Program-made: the position numbers and the translations under genes
Notes under the pieces: generated by a model
Database searches by the model: none
What the model was told of the DNA's origin: nothing
What the model saw: only the letters and a program-made list of their open reading frames with translations
In this document: positions 8,574-16,490 of the stretch, piece after piece
Layout of the letters: each line of letters opens with the position of its first letter
How positions within the stretch are numbered: the first letter of the stretch is position 1
Source of the DNA: Geomonas ferrireducens
GTDB taxonomy: Bacteria; Desulfobacterota; Desulfuromonadia; Geobacterales; Geobacteraceae
NCBI RefSeq assembly: GCF_004917065.1
Contig: NZ_SSYA01000003.1
Coordinates: 257,057-321,056, forward strand
Reading direction: 5' to 3'
Length of the DNA stretch: 64,000 nt

Positions 8574-10388
8574 ATGAGCAAAGTGACCAACGCCGGGGTG
8601 AAGAAACCCGAGGGGAAAAGGGGCGAGGGGATGGGGGCGACCCCCTACAGCGGGGGCGTCTGGTTCCGTGTCTGGGCCCCGCATGCGAGGCTCGTATCCG
8701 TCATCGGGTCGTTCAATGACTGGAACGGAGCTGAAAACCCCATGCGGGCCGAGGAGAACGGCAACTGGTACGCCGACGTGCCGGGCGCCAAAATCGGAGA
8801 TCCATACAAGTTCCTGCTCACCACCGAAAAGGGCGAATTGAAGCGCATCGACCCCTACGCCCGCGAGGTGACCGGTTCGACCGGCGATGCGGTGGTCCAC
8901 GATCCAAGCTTTTCCTGGGACGACGATTTCCACCTGGCTCCCTGGAACGAGTTGGTCATCTACGAGCTGCATGTCGGGACCTTCAACGATCAGGAGGATG
9001 ACGACGCGGCCGCCCAGTTCGACTCGATATCGGCCCGCCTGGGGCACCTGAAAAAATTGGGAGTCAACGCCATCCAGATCATGCCGGTCGGCGAGTTCGC
9101 CGGCGACCGGTCCTGGGGGTATAACCCGGCCCATATCTTCTCAGTCGAACTGAGCTACGGAGGCCCCCTGGCCTTCAAGCGGTTCGTCAAGCGCGCCCAC
9201 AGCCAGGGGGTTGCGGTGATCCTCGACGTGGTCTACAACCACTTGGGTCCAAGCGACCTTGATCTTTGGCAGTTCGACGGCTGGTCCGAGAACGGGCTGG
9301 GCGGCATCTACTTCTACAACGACGGCCGGGCCCACACCCCCTGGGGAGAGACGCGTCCCAATTACGGGGTGGGGGAGGTTCGCCAATTCATATCCGATAA
9401 CGTCTTCATGTGGCTCAAGGAATACCACGTGGACGGGTTGCGCTTTGACTGCACCCAGTTCATAAGGAGTATCGACGGGGCGGTCGAAAACGACCTTCCC
9501 GAGGGGTGGAGCCTTCTGCAGTGGCTGAACGAACAGGTCGCCCGGCAGTTCCCCGGCCGCATCACCATCGCCGAGGACCTGCAGAACAACAGCTGGCTCA
9601 CCAAGGCCGTGGGTGCCGGCGGCGCCGGTTTCGGATCTCAGTGGGATGCCAACTTCGTGCATCCCATACGCCAGGCGGTGATAACTCCTGACGACAAGGA
9701 ACGCTCGCTTTCCGCCGTTCGCGACGCGCTCTGTTACCGCTACAACGACGACGCCTTCGACCGGGTCATCTACAGCGAAAGTCACGACGAGGTGGCCAAC
9801 GGCAAGGCCCGCGTGCCTCAGGAGATAAATCCTGGGGATCCCAGGGGGGGGTACGCCCAGAAACGCTCGACCCTGGCCGCCGCCATGGTCTTCACGGCTC
9901 CCGGCATCCCTATGCTGTTCCAGGGGCAGGAGTTTCTCGAAGGGGAGTGGTTTCGGGACACGGTCCCGCTGGACTGGGATCAAAGCGACGAGTTCCGCGG
10001 CATCGTCCGGCTCTACCGGGACCTGATCCAACTGCGGCTCAACCGCGCTGGTTTCACACGGGGGCTTTGTGGGCAGTTCACCCAGGTGCATCACTTGAAC
10101 GAGGAGGCCAAGGTGATCGCGTTCCACCGCTGGGACTTGGGTGGAGTGGGGGACGACGTCGTCGTGGTCGCCAATTTCCTCGGAGAGGCGCAGGAGGGGT
10201 ACGTCATAGGCTTCCCGGCCGAAGGTGTCTGGAAGCTGCGCTTCAACAGCGATTGGCAAGGCTACAGCGAGGTCTTTTCGAACCATCCGAGCAGAGACGC
10301 CGGTACCGAACCGGGCGAGTGCGACGGCCTTCCCTGTCATGCCGCGATTTCTCTGGGGCCCTACAGCGTGCTGATCTTTTCCAGATGA
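8574..10388 (+). CDS. GH13 alpha-glucan branching enzyme-like protein
   Basis: 604 residues. An N-terminal CBM48/E-set domain (about 20-115, GGVWFRVWAPHARLVSVIG) precedes a GH13 barrel. Visible landmarks are IYELHVGTF, the conserved region VILDVVYNHLGP, the nucleophile in GLRFDCT, the probable general acid Glu in ITIAEDLQ and the transition-state Asp in YSESHDEV. The order and the CBM48 point to a branching enzyme or maltooligosyltrehalose trehalohydrolase-type protein, not a secreted amylase; there is no signal peptide. ATG at 8574 follows GGAGGACAG. The gene stands apart from glycogen synthesis genes and lies behind a sigma-54 promoter, suggesting stress-induced carbohydrate remodelling (inference). 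Exact reaction not decided. Confidence 0.85.
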   Translation: MSKVTNAGVKKPEGKRGEGMGATPYSGGVWFRVWAPHARLVSVIGSFNDWNGAENPMRAEENGNWYADVPGAKIGDPYKFLLTTEKGELKRIDPYAREVTGSTGDAVVHDPSFSWDDDFHLAPWNELVIYELHVGTFNDQEDDDAAAQFDSISARLGHLKKLGVNAIQIMPVGEFAGDRSWGYNPAHIFSVELSYGGPLAFKRFVKRAHSQGVAVILDVVYNHLGPSDLDLWQFDGWSENGLGGIYFYNDGRAHTPWGETRPNYGVGEVRQFISDNVFMWLKEYHVDGLRFDCTQFIRSIDGAVENDLPEGWSLLQWLNEQVARQFPGRITIAEDLQNNSWLTKAVGAGGAGFGSQWDANFVHPIRQAVITPDDKERSLSAVRDALCYRYNDDAFDRVIYSESHDEVANGKARVPQEINPGDPRGGYAQKRSTLAAAMVFTAPGIPMLFQGQEFLEGEWFRDTVPLDWDQSDEFRGIVRLYRDLIQLRLNRAGFTRGLCGQFTQVHHLNEEAKVIAFHRWDLGGVGDDVVVVANFLGEAQEGYVIGFPAEGVWKLRFNSDWQGYSEVFSNHPSRDAGTEPGECDGLPCHAAISLGPYSVLIFSR

Positions 10389-10587
10389 TGGCGTCATTAC
10401 GGCCACAGTGGTTATCGTTACTTGTGAATCAGTTTCTCCAGCGGTCGGCGAATATCCTGTGGGACAAATCCGGATATTGAGACTCGTTGTTAAGGTCAAA
10501 GCCACAATAGATGTGCAGGAGGGGATAAAACAGAGAACGGATGAATCGGTGAGGGACGCTGTCAACCCTGAAGGGGGGAGGAGCAAA

Positions 10588-11151
10588 ATGAAAAAGTTTA
10601 TCTTCATGGTGGTGTTGATGGTTTGCGGTGTGGGTTTGTTTTCGGGATGTGCGACTATGCACACATGGCCGGATTCCGAAAGAAGTGCCGAGAGCAAGAT
10701 GGGCGTAATCCAGAATAAAATCGGAGACGGCCTGAAGACCGGCGCCCTCTCGCCGGATCAATCCCAGATGTATCTGACGACGCTGAAAGGGATTCGGATT
10801 GATTATGAAGGACTGAGGGACAAAGTGGTCCTTAAGGAAGAATGGACCAGACTTCATGCAAGACTTGATGCGCTTGACGCTGAGATAAATACGGCAGCTG
10901 CCCGGACGACAACAATGGAAGGCCCAAGAAACGGTGACAGGATTGTCGCGCTTCAAAAGAGAATTGATGACGGAAGGATCAGCGGACGTCTGTCACCGAC
11001 GGAAGAGAGGGAATTCCAGGCGAGACTGGACTCAATTCGAAGAGACTATCTGCGAATGACGGAAGGAGGCCGATCAACCACCCATGAGGAAAGATCAGAC
11101 CTGTCCCGTCGGCTGGATTTCCTGGAAACTGATCTGAACAGATACCGATAG
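10588..11151 (+). CDS. Lipoprotein with two helical repeats
   Basis: 187 residues. The signal sequence MKKFIFMVVLMVCGVG ends in a lipobox (LFSGC). The mature part has two similar segments, IQNKIGDGLKTGALSPDQSQ (about 41-60) and LQKRIDDGRISGRLSPTEER (about 122-141). Each is followed by a helix with LTTLKGIRIDY or ARLDSIRRDY. This is an internal duplication of a helical unit of roughly 80 residues. Strong GGGGGAGGAG ribosome site. Likely periplasmic or outer-membrane anchored; function unknown. Confidence 0.75.
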   Translation: MKKFIFMVVLMVCGVGLFSGCATMHTWPDSERSAESKMGVIQNKIGDGLKTGALSPDQSQMYLTTLKGIRIDYEGLRDKVVLKEEWTRLHARLDALDAEINTAAARTTTMEGPRNGDRIVALQKRIDDGRISGRLSPTEEREFQARLDSIRRDYLRMTEGGRSTTHEERSDLSRRLDFLETDLNRYR

Positions 11152-11185
11152 AATCCTTCCTGGAAATCGGATGATGATCGTATCA

Positions 11186-11224
11186 GTTCAGGGGAAGTCG
11201 AGGGTAGAGAGACTTCCCCTGAAC
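11186..11224. terminator. Perfect inverted repeat after the lipoprotein gene
   Basis: 14-bp perfect arms, GTTCAGGGGAAGTC and its complement, enclose an 11-base loop. No T run follows on the forward strand. It lies 35 bp after the stop at 11151. It may act as a terminator or an mRNA 3' protection structure. Confidence 0.5.
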
Positions 11225-11543
11225 CGCACGCCAAACGCTGGAGCGCCCGAAAGATATCACACCTCAGAACCGGGCCTTGCAATCGAGCCGCAGGTTGAGC
11301 GGCACCTACTATACCTCATCCACGCTCTACGAAATCCGGGCGATCCGTGATGGCGGAAGAACCGGCTCCCTTATCTGGTGCAATGTGCTCTGCTCGGTCC
11401 CCGAGCTGCGGTTCGCGGCAGGTATTGAACGCCTCGCCGCCGGCGTCATCCTGACTCTGGAATTCAAGAAATTTGTCCGCTGCTTTCAGGACAGCCTGAA
11501 ACACCGATGACTTGTGACTGTGCCGGTTCCAAGGGGGATTGAC
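11225..11543. other. Intergenic stretch without a convincing gene
   Basis: Short open frames exist here on both strands (for example 11277-11510) but none has a ribosome site plus a recognisable protein. The composition resembles decayed coding DNA. Nothing else seen. Confidence 0.4.
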
Positions 11544-11714
11544 ATGAAAGACGGTTTATTCCCGGCATTCTTCAGGGCTTTACTGATGGTCCTGCTTACG
11601 GTGCCTGCCGGGGCTTCGGCTGGCGCATCGGCTGCCGTTTCCCGGTCACCTTGGGATACGCGGGACACTCGGCAACCGAGGCCGGCCAGAGCAGCAAGCT
11701 GGATACGGCACTGA
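11544..11714 (+). CDS. Possible short exported protein or gene remnant, 56 aa
   Basis: ATG at 11544 with AAGGGGG 7 nt upstream opens a frame starting MKDGLFPAFFRALLMVLLTV, a convincing signal peptide ending near AGASA. The remaining 25 residues (RSPWDTRDTRQPRPARA) do not resemble a domain. A different frame continuing to a TAA at 11872 reads WPFKASVCYSIAKYDRG and looks more protein-like. The locus may be a frameshifted exported protein of about 110 residues. Low confidence. Confidence 0.3.
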   Translation: MKDGLFPAFFRALLMVLLTVPAGASAGASAAVSRSPWDTRDTRQPRPARAASWIRH

Positions 11715-11893
11715 AATATGTCACCTCGCCGCAGATCAACAAGGACCAGCTGTCTTGGCCGTGGGAAAACCGCTTTTTAATACTGAACCATGGCCGTTCA
11801 AGGCCTCCGTGTGTTACAGCATCGCCAAATACGACAGAGGTCGTTTTGTGCATTACCTGTTCCTGGGTGGGTAAAAGCGCAAGGCGTTTAAAC

Positions 11894-11908
11894 TGGCATG
11901 TTCGTTGT
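11894..11908 (+). promoter_or_regulatory. Sigma-54-like promoter before the coiled-coil stress protein
   Basis: TGGCAT-N5-TTGT, with the invariant GG retained and the -12 GC changed to GT. It lies 48 bp before the ATG at 11957. No copy of the CCGTCA/TGACGG site is present 95-100 bp upstream. Confidence 0.4.
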
Positions 11909-11956
11909 AGCATAAGGTGAAAACATCCCGGATGTTCGATATGACAGGAGGTACAC

Positions 11957-12244
11957 ATGGACAAGCAGAGAGAGTACGTCGAAAAACTCTCGGCGCAGAT
12001 GGTGGAATGGGACAACCAGATCGACCGGCTAAAGGACAAGGTCGCGGGCGCCACCGCCGACACCAAGTCGGATTACTATCAAGCCATCACGGCCTTGCAG
12101 AACAAGCGGGATGAGGCGAGTGAACGGTTGCAGAAGGTAGCGGTCGCAAGCGACGACGAATGGGAGGATCTGAAAGCGGGGGTGGATCAGGTGCTGGGTG
12201 AGGTCAAAACCATCCTGCATGATGCCATCATGAAGATAAAATGA
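11957..12244 (+). CDS. Coiled-coil protein of the sll1863 stress-response type
   Basis: 95 residues, almost entirely helical. It starts MDKQREYVEKLSAQMVEWD, has heptad-like Leu/Ile spacing (QIDRLKDKV) and ends with WEDLKAGVDQV and a LHDAIMKIK tail. This pattern matches my recollection of a widespread family annotated as sll1863-family stress response proteins. No signal peptide or cysteines. AGGAGGT ribosome site directly upstream. Function not established beyond stress association. Confidence 0.7.
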   Translation: MDKQREYVEKLSAQMVEWDNQIDRLKDKVAGATADTKSDYYQAITALQNKRDEASERLQKVAVASDDEWEDLKAGVDQVLGEVKTILHDAIMKIK

Positions 12245-12448
12245 GCATGCCCGCCAACCATTGCGATTCGGGTCCATCAGCTCGAACTGGCGATGCGGGA
12301 AAAAAGCAGCCGGACGAGGAACGAGTCGGGAATGGCGTCTTGAAGAGCGGGGGAGGCAATGCCGATAGTTGTAATAACTGGCAAGCTTTTTAGCGGTGCG
12401 CTTTTGCGGCCTTGGAAATGCCTGAGACACCCTTGAAAGGGTTACCTC

Positions 12449-12540
12449 GATACATACGGCATCACCGTCACGCCATGCATCTTTCTCGATTCCCTGAAGA
12501 ACATCGCACAGGGGTGCTGGTGTCGTTGCTGGGTTGAAGG
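12449..12540 (-). pseudogene. Fragment of a second MshEN-receiver-like gene
   Basis: This stretch is alignable at DNA level with 13311-13390 inside the intact MshEN-receiver gene: TACGGCATCACCGTCACGC here against TACGGCATTACCGTCACGC there, then CTTTCTCGAT in both. Read in reverse it gives DVLQGIEK, against DVLQAIEK in the intact protein, before the frame is lost through small indels. Neither the rest of MshEN nor a receiver domain is present around it. Confidence 0.55.
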
Positions 12541-12577
12541 GCATGTAGAAAACAGCGGGCCGTCAGCGGACGAGAAC

Positions 12578-12724
12578 ATGTTGTATCGTCAAAGACGTGG
12601 TCCCGACCGGCAGCGCCTTAAGCGCAAGACCTTCATGGTCCTCGGCACCGGCGCCACGTTCGCACTTGCGGAAAACGGCACCGTGACCGGAAGCCGGAAA
12701 GCGAGAACGGCAGGCGTCCTCTGA
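12578..12724 (+). pseudogene. Short PilZ-like remnant
   Basis: A 48-codon frame reads MLYRQRRGPDRQRLKRKTFM and later GATFALAENGTVTGS. A basic RRxxxRxRLKRK stretch followed by GA-FAL resembles the opening of Geobacter PilZ-like proteins, but the remaining 60 or more residues of a PilZ domain are missing. There is no clear ribosome site. Low-confidence family assignment. Confidence 0.3.
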
Positions 12725-12800
12725 AAGTGTAAACCAGTAATCTCATCCATGACGGAGAAGTAAAAACCGGGGGAAGGCCCCTCTTCTGCACCAACCATTT

Positions 12801-12834
12801 AAAAAGGGTCACCACTTCCGTGGTGACCCTTTTC
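12801..12834. terminator. Bidirectional rho-independent terminator
   Basis: AAAAGGGTCACCAC and its complement flank a 4-base loop (TTCC). The A run at one end and T run at the other allow use from both strands. It follows the MshEN-receiver gene (ending at 12867 on the reverse strand) and the remnant genes on the forward strand. Confidence 0.85.
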
Positions 12835-12866
12835 CCGTTCCGCTCCCGATTCCTCCGCGTCGACGG

Positions 12867-13736
12867 TCAATACGCCTCGGCCATGGCGAGGGCACGCTCG
12901 ACTTTGACGGCGAGGGTGGCTTCGCGCAGGGGCTTCGGGATGAAGTCGAAAAAGCCGCGTTTGAGCGCGGTAGCCTCCTCATCCACCGTGGCGGTGGAGG
13001 TGATCAGTATCACGGGAATCTTCTCCGTTTCGGGGAAGGTGCGCAGGCTCTCCAGGACGGCGTAACCGTTCAGCTTGGGCATCTCCTTGTCGGTGATGAC
13101 CAGGTCGAAACGGTTCGACATGATTTCACGGAAGGCTTCCATGCCGTCGCCGGCGCATACGGCGTGATAACCCTTACGCCTGAGCGATGCGGAGATGAAG
13201 CTGCTCACCGCCTTGTCGTCATCGACGACGAGCACGGATTTCCTGTCTTGGGCTTCGGCCGGGGTCGATTTCAGGTAGTGCAGCTTGATGGCGGTCATGA
13301 TCTCCCGCCGCGTGGAGACGTACGGCATTACCGTCACGCTGTGCTCTTTCTCGATGGCCTGCAGCACATCGCGCAGGGTGGGGTCGCTGGTCGCAATGGC
13401 AAGCCTGTTCCCCTGCAGCTTCAGCGGGAAGACGAGGTTCGCCATGGCCACCTTGGAAGGAACCATCCTGAGCAGTTCGTCGGAAAACCTGTGGCGGTGA
13501 AAGTCGCCAAGGAACTTCAGGTTGTGCTGCCGCGCAAGGGCCTCGGCCAGTTCGTCAGGCGTCACCAGTTCCAGTTCTTCGAGTACCGTCCCGAATCGTT
13601 TTCCCTTCTTGCGGGCGTACGCAACGAGCCTTGCCACCGTCAGGGCGGATAGTATCCCCTGCTCCACGAAAATTTCGCCCAGCTTCTTCCTGGAGCTCCC
13701 CTTGCTTTGCTGTGCCGCCTGATTCGATGGGTTCAT
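12867..13736 (-). CDS. MshEN-type domain fused to a response-regulator receiver
   Basis: 289 residues. The N-terminal half (about 17-150) has KLGEIFVEQGILSALTVARL and RFGTVLEELELVTPDELAEAL, the paired pattern of GspE/MshE N-terminal domains, several of which bind c-di-GMP. A CheY-like receiver (about 165-287) follows. It has SVLVVDDD, the phosphoacceptor Asp in LVITDKEMP, the conserved Thr/Ser in LITST and Lys in IPKPL. There is no output domain. ATG at 13736 with GGGAGG upstream is chosen over GTG at 13775, which lies in the terminator of the upstream riboswitch. Transcription should depend on the GEMM-I riboswitch at 13803-13885. Confidence 0.85.
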   Translation of the reverse strand: MNPSNQAAQQSKGSSRKKLGEIFVEQGILSALTVARLVAYARKKGKRFGTVLEELELVTPDELAEALARQHNLKFLGDFHRHRFSDELLRMVPSKVAMANLVFPLKLQGNRLAIATSDPTLRDVLQAIEKEHSVTVMPYVSTRREIMTAIKLHYLKSTPAEAQDRKSVLVVDDDKAVSSFISASLRRKGYHAVCAGDGMEAFREIMSNRFDLVITDKEMPKLNGYAVLESLRTFPETEKIPVILITSTATVDEEATALKRGFFDFIPKPLREATLAVKVERALAMAEAY

Positions 13737-13775
13737 CGGGGCCTCCCTGGTAGCTCCGGCTTCTTTTCTGGACAC

Positions 13776-13822
13776 AAAAAAGCCGGGGCTGAATATCGCA
13801 TTGGATATTTCGGCAACCCGGC
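13776..13822 (-). terminator. Riboswitch-associated terminator
   Basis: On the reverse strand, GCCGGG and AATATC pair with GATATT and CCCGGC and are followed by TTTTTT. The 5' arm overlaps the 3' end of the GEMM-I aptamer (TTGCCGAAATATCC), so closing the aptamer stem P1 and forming this hairpin compete. That arrangement suggests a transcriptional ON switch. Confidence 0.8.
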
Positions 13823-13885
13823 TGTCTCTTGGAGACCCTTTAGGCTTTCCGCCCCACTCTCACGAATGGTTTAGTATTATCGTTT
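13803..13885 (-). promoter_or_regulatory. GEMM-I (cyclic dinucleotide) riboswitch
   Basis: On the reverse strand, ACTAAACCATTC is followed by a GTGA (GNRA) tetraloop, GAGTGGGGCGGAAAGCC, a P3 hairpin (GTCTCCAAGAGAC) and GCCGGGTTGCC. This is the GEMM-I aptamer: the P2 hairpin with GNRA loop, the GGGCGGAAAGCC core and the GGGTT-CC closing strand. By alignment with the Vibrio Vc2 aptamer, the base equivalent to G20 is A (in AATACTAAACC). In Geobacter GEMM-Ib aptamers this change marks specificity for 3',3'-cGAMP rather than c-di-GMP. That base assignment is my alignment and needs checking. Confidence 0.88.
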
Positions 13886-13907
13886 ATCGCTGAAACTATT
13901 TTCATCC

Positions 13908-13937
13908 TCCTTACACTCACAGACCTTCCTTTGTCAA
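13908..13937 (-). promoter_or_regulatory. Probable sigma-70 promoter of the riboswitch transcript
   Basis: Reverse strand TTGACA (13932-13937), then 18 bases, then TAAGGA (13908-13913). This would start transcription about 15-20 bases before the aptamer. The -10 element is weak. From here to 14194 I see no other gene; an open frame at 13840-14034 overlaps the riboswitch and lacks a ribosome site. Confidence 0.5.
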
Positions 13938-14194
13938 GATCAAACAAGCAACTGTGATGGCGCATGATCTTTTTGTCTTTGAGAACAACCGCAGCTGAGC
14001 CCTTCACGATGCTGGTAAGTTCGACAGAAGACATGCAACATTGAGGCGGCCGTCAGCGGGGCTTCCGCGTCGACCGTCACAACTAAGATATTGTCAGGAC
14101 AGTGAATAGTTCTGTTTATCGAGAACTCTCACAGGCTGGAGTTTTTCTGATTCTATGTAATAGTTGTTAAACTTTCACTCAGGGAGGTCGCATC

Positions 14195-14674
14195 ATGCAA
14201 AAGCTGATTCGCATCGAGCCGTCCAAGTGCATCGGCTGCAAGAGCTGCGAGATGGCCTGTTCCTTCAGGCACCGCGGCGAATTCGCTCCGAGCAAGTCCC
14301 GCATCATCAACGAAGTGTTCATGGAGGAAGCCCAGTTCATCACGGTGACCTGCATGCAGTGCAACGAGCCGTGGTGTATGAAGGCGTGCCCGAAGGGTGC
14401 CATAGAGAAGGACATGGCGTCGGGCATCGTCACCGTGGACGAGATGAAGTGCGTAGGGTGCAGAACATGCGTCAGCGCCTGCCCCTTCGGGATGATCCGG
14501 TACCTGGACGAGACCGGCAAGGCGGACAAGTGTAACCTCTGCGGCCCGGACTTCCCCGAGTGCGTCGCCTTCTGCCCGACCCATTGCCTGCAGTACTCCG
14601 AGGAGGATCTGCCGCTGAGGGAGAAGGTGCTGCGATTTGCGAGAACGATGAAAGACGGCCAGGGGGAGGTGTGA
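14195..14674 (+). CDS. Four-cluster ferredoxin-like electron carrier (CooF/HycB type)
   Basis: 159 residues with multiple Cys motifs: [11 protein letters not shown] near residue 10, [14 protein letters not shown] near 52, [12 protein letters not shown] near 85, and [16 protein letters not shown] near 112. Together they can hold about four [4Fe-4S] clusters. Proteins like this pass electrons between a catalytic subunit and a partner dehydrogenase. It is followed 1 bp later by the aldehyde oxidoreductase gene, so it is probably that enzyme's electron acceptor. Ribosome site AGGGAGG. Confidence 0.92.
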   Translation: MQKLIRIEPSKCIGCKSCEMACSFRHRGEFAPSKSRIINEVFMEEAQFITVTCMQCNEPWCMKACPKGAIEKDMASGIVTVDEMKCVGCRTCVSACPFGMIRYLDETGKADKCNLCGPDFPECVAFCPTHCLQYSEEDLPLREKVLRFARTMKDGQGEV

Positions 14675-14675
14675 T

Positions 14676-16478
14676 ATGGGAAACGGCTGGCATGGCAAAG
14701 TGCTGCGTGTGAATCTGACCGACAAGAGCTGTACCGTTGAGCCGCTCAACATGGAGTGGGCGGCCGCCTTCATCGGGGGGCGCGGACTCGCTTCCAAATA
14801 CCTGACGAGCGAGGTCGATGCGACCGTCGACCCATTTTCCACAGAGAACAAGCTGATCCTCGCCACCGGTCCGCTCACCGGGACCTACGGCGCCGCGAAC
14901 GGAAGGTACATGGTGGTGACCAAGTCGCCGCTCACCGGGACCATCGCCTGTTCAAACTCGGGGGGGTACTTCCCCTGCGAGCTGAAGTACGCGGGGTACG
15001 ACCTCGTCATCATCGAGGGGAAGGCGGATAGCCCGGTTTACCTTAAGCTCAAAAACGGCGAGGCTGAGCTCGCCGACGCCGGGCATCTTTGGGGAAAGAC
15101 CACCGCCGAGACCGAGGACGCCATCCGCGCCGAGTTCCACGGCGACGCCAAGGTCGCCTGCATCGGCCCGGCCGGTGAGTCGCTCGTGCGCTACGCCTGC
15201 ATCGTGAACGACAAGCACCGTGCCGCCGGGCGCAGCGGTGTCGGCGCGGTCATGGGGAGCAAGAACCTGAAAGCCGTGGCGGTGCGCGGCACCGGCGGCG
15301 TTGCGACCGCCGACAACGCCGCCTTCCGCGCCGCCGCCCGCGACACCCTGAAGATGCTGCGTCAGCACCCGGTGACCTCGGAGGGGCTCCCGGCGCTCGG
15401 GACGGCGGTCCTCGTCAACATAATCAACCAAAGCGGCGGGCTGCCGACGCGCAACTCCCAGTGCGGCACCTTCGACAAGGCCGAGGAGATCTCGGGCGAG
15501 CGCCTGGCCCAGACCTATCTGAAGCGCAACAAGGGGTGCATGGGGTGCGTCATCGCCTGCGGGCGGGTGACGAGGCTTGCCGACCCGCGCTTTTCCGGTG
15601 CCGGTGAGGGGCCGGAGTACGAAACGCTCTGGTCGCTCGGTGCCGCCTGCGGCGTGTCGGACCTCGCCGCCATCGTCCATGCGAACTACCTCTGCGACGA
15701 GTACGGCATGGACACCATCACCATGGGGTCGACTGTTGCGTGCGCGATGGAGCTCTACGAGCGCGGCCTTCTCGCGGACGCGGACACCGGGATGCCCCTT
15801 AAGTTCGGCGACGCGGACGCGATGGTCAGGCTCGTGGAGATGACCGGCAAGGGGGAAGGCTTCGGCGTCAGGGCCGGGCTTGGCTCCTACCGCCTCGCGG
15901 AAAGCTGCGGCGCGCCGGAGCTTTCCATGTCGGTGAAGAAGCAGGAGTTCCCAGCCTACGACGGCAGGGCGATCCAGGGGATGGGGCTCGAGTACGCGAC
16001 CAGTAACCGCGGCGCGTGCCACGTGCGCGGCTATCTCGTCTCCCCGGAGATCCTGGGTGTCCCGGAGAAACTCGATCCCGAAGCGGTGGCGGGTAAGGCG
16101 GTTTGGGCGAAGGCGTTCCAGGACGTGACCGCGGTGGTTGACTCCGCCGGCGTCTGCCTTTTCACCACCTTTGGCATCGGCATCCCGCAGGTGACGCGCC
16201 TTTTCAACGCGGCGACCGGCAACGGCTATTCCGACGAGCAGATGATGGAGATCGGCGACCGGATCTACACTTTAGAGCGCCTGTTCAACCTGAAGGCGGG
16301 GATCGACCCGTCCCAGGACACCCTTCCGAAACGGATCCTCGAGGAGCCGCTGCCGGACGGGCCGATGAAGGGGGCGGTGTCGCACCTGCCGGAGATGCTG
16401 GCGGAATACTACGACGTGCGTGGATGGGAGAAGGGGATTCCGATGGCGGAGAAGGTGAAGTCGCTGGGGCTTGCATAA
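14676..16478 (+). CDS. aor: Tungsten-type aldehyde:ferredoxin oxidoreductase
   Basis: 600 residues, normal length for the family. It oxidises aldehydes to carboxylic acids (or the reverse) with a bis-pyranopterin tungsten or molybdenum cofactor and ferredoxin. Visible features are the N-terminal GRGLASKYL and ATGPLTGT pterin-binding region and the [4Fe-4S] ligands CMGCVIAC (about 287, 290, 294). The isolated fourth Cys lies in [12 protein letters not shown] (about 493). These positions agree with those known for Pyrococcus AOR. It is flanked by a ferredoxin-like protein, an FAD oxidoreductase and a MoaD/ThiF pair, which suggests that electrons can reach NAD(P)(H) and that sulfur transfer for the pterin is supplied in the same operon. 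Confidence 0.95.
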   Translation: MGNGWHGKVLRVNLTDKSCTVEPLNMEWAAAFIGGRGLASKYLTSEVDATVDPFSTENKLILATGPLTGTYGAANGRYMVVTKSPLTGTIACSNSGGYFPCELKYAGYDLVIIEGKADSPVYLKLKNGEAELADAGHLWGKTTAETEDAIRAEFHGDAKVACIGPAGESLVRYACIVNDKHRAAGRSGVGAVMGSKNLKAVAVRGTGGVATADNAAFRAAARDTLKMLRQHPVTSEGLPALGTAVLVNIINQSGGLPTRNSQCGTFDKAEEISGERLAQTYLKRNKGCMGCVIACGRVTRLADPRFSGAGEGPEYETLWSLGAACGVSDLAAIVHANYLCDEYGMDTITMGSTVACAMELYERGLLADADTGMPLKFGDADAMVRLVEMTGKGEGFGVRAGLGSYRLAESCGAPELSMSVKKQEFPAYDGRAIQGMGLEYATSNRGACHVRGYLVSPEILGVPEKLDPEAVAGKAVWAKAFQDVTAVVDSAGVCLFTTFGIGIPQVTRLFNAATGNGYSDEQMMEIGDRIYTLERLFNLKAGIDPSQDTLPKRILEEPLPDGPMKGAVSHLPEMLAEYYDVRGWEKGIPMAEKVKSLGLA

Positions 16479-16490
16479 GGGGGCGAAGGG

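Noticed and set aside
9141-10697. 518-codon antisense frame across the GH13 gene
   Set aside because: The GH13 gene has full catalytic motifs; the antisense product shows no domain.
13840-14034. 64-codon reverse-strand open frame (starts MSSVELTSIVKG)
   Set aside because: It overlaps the GEMM-I aptamer, has no ribosome site and its C-terminal codons are the aptamer itself.
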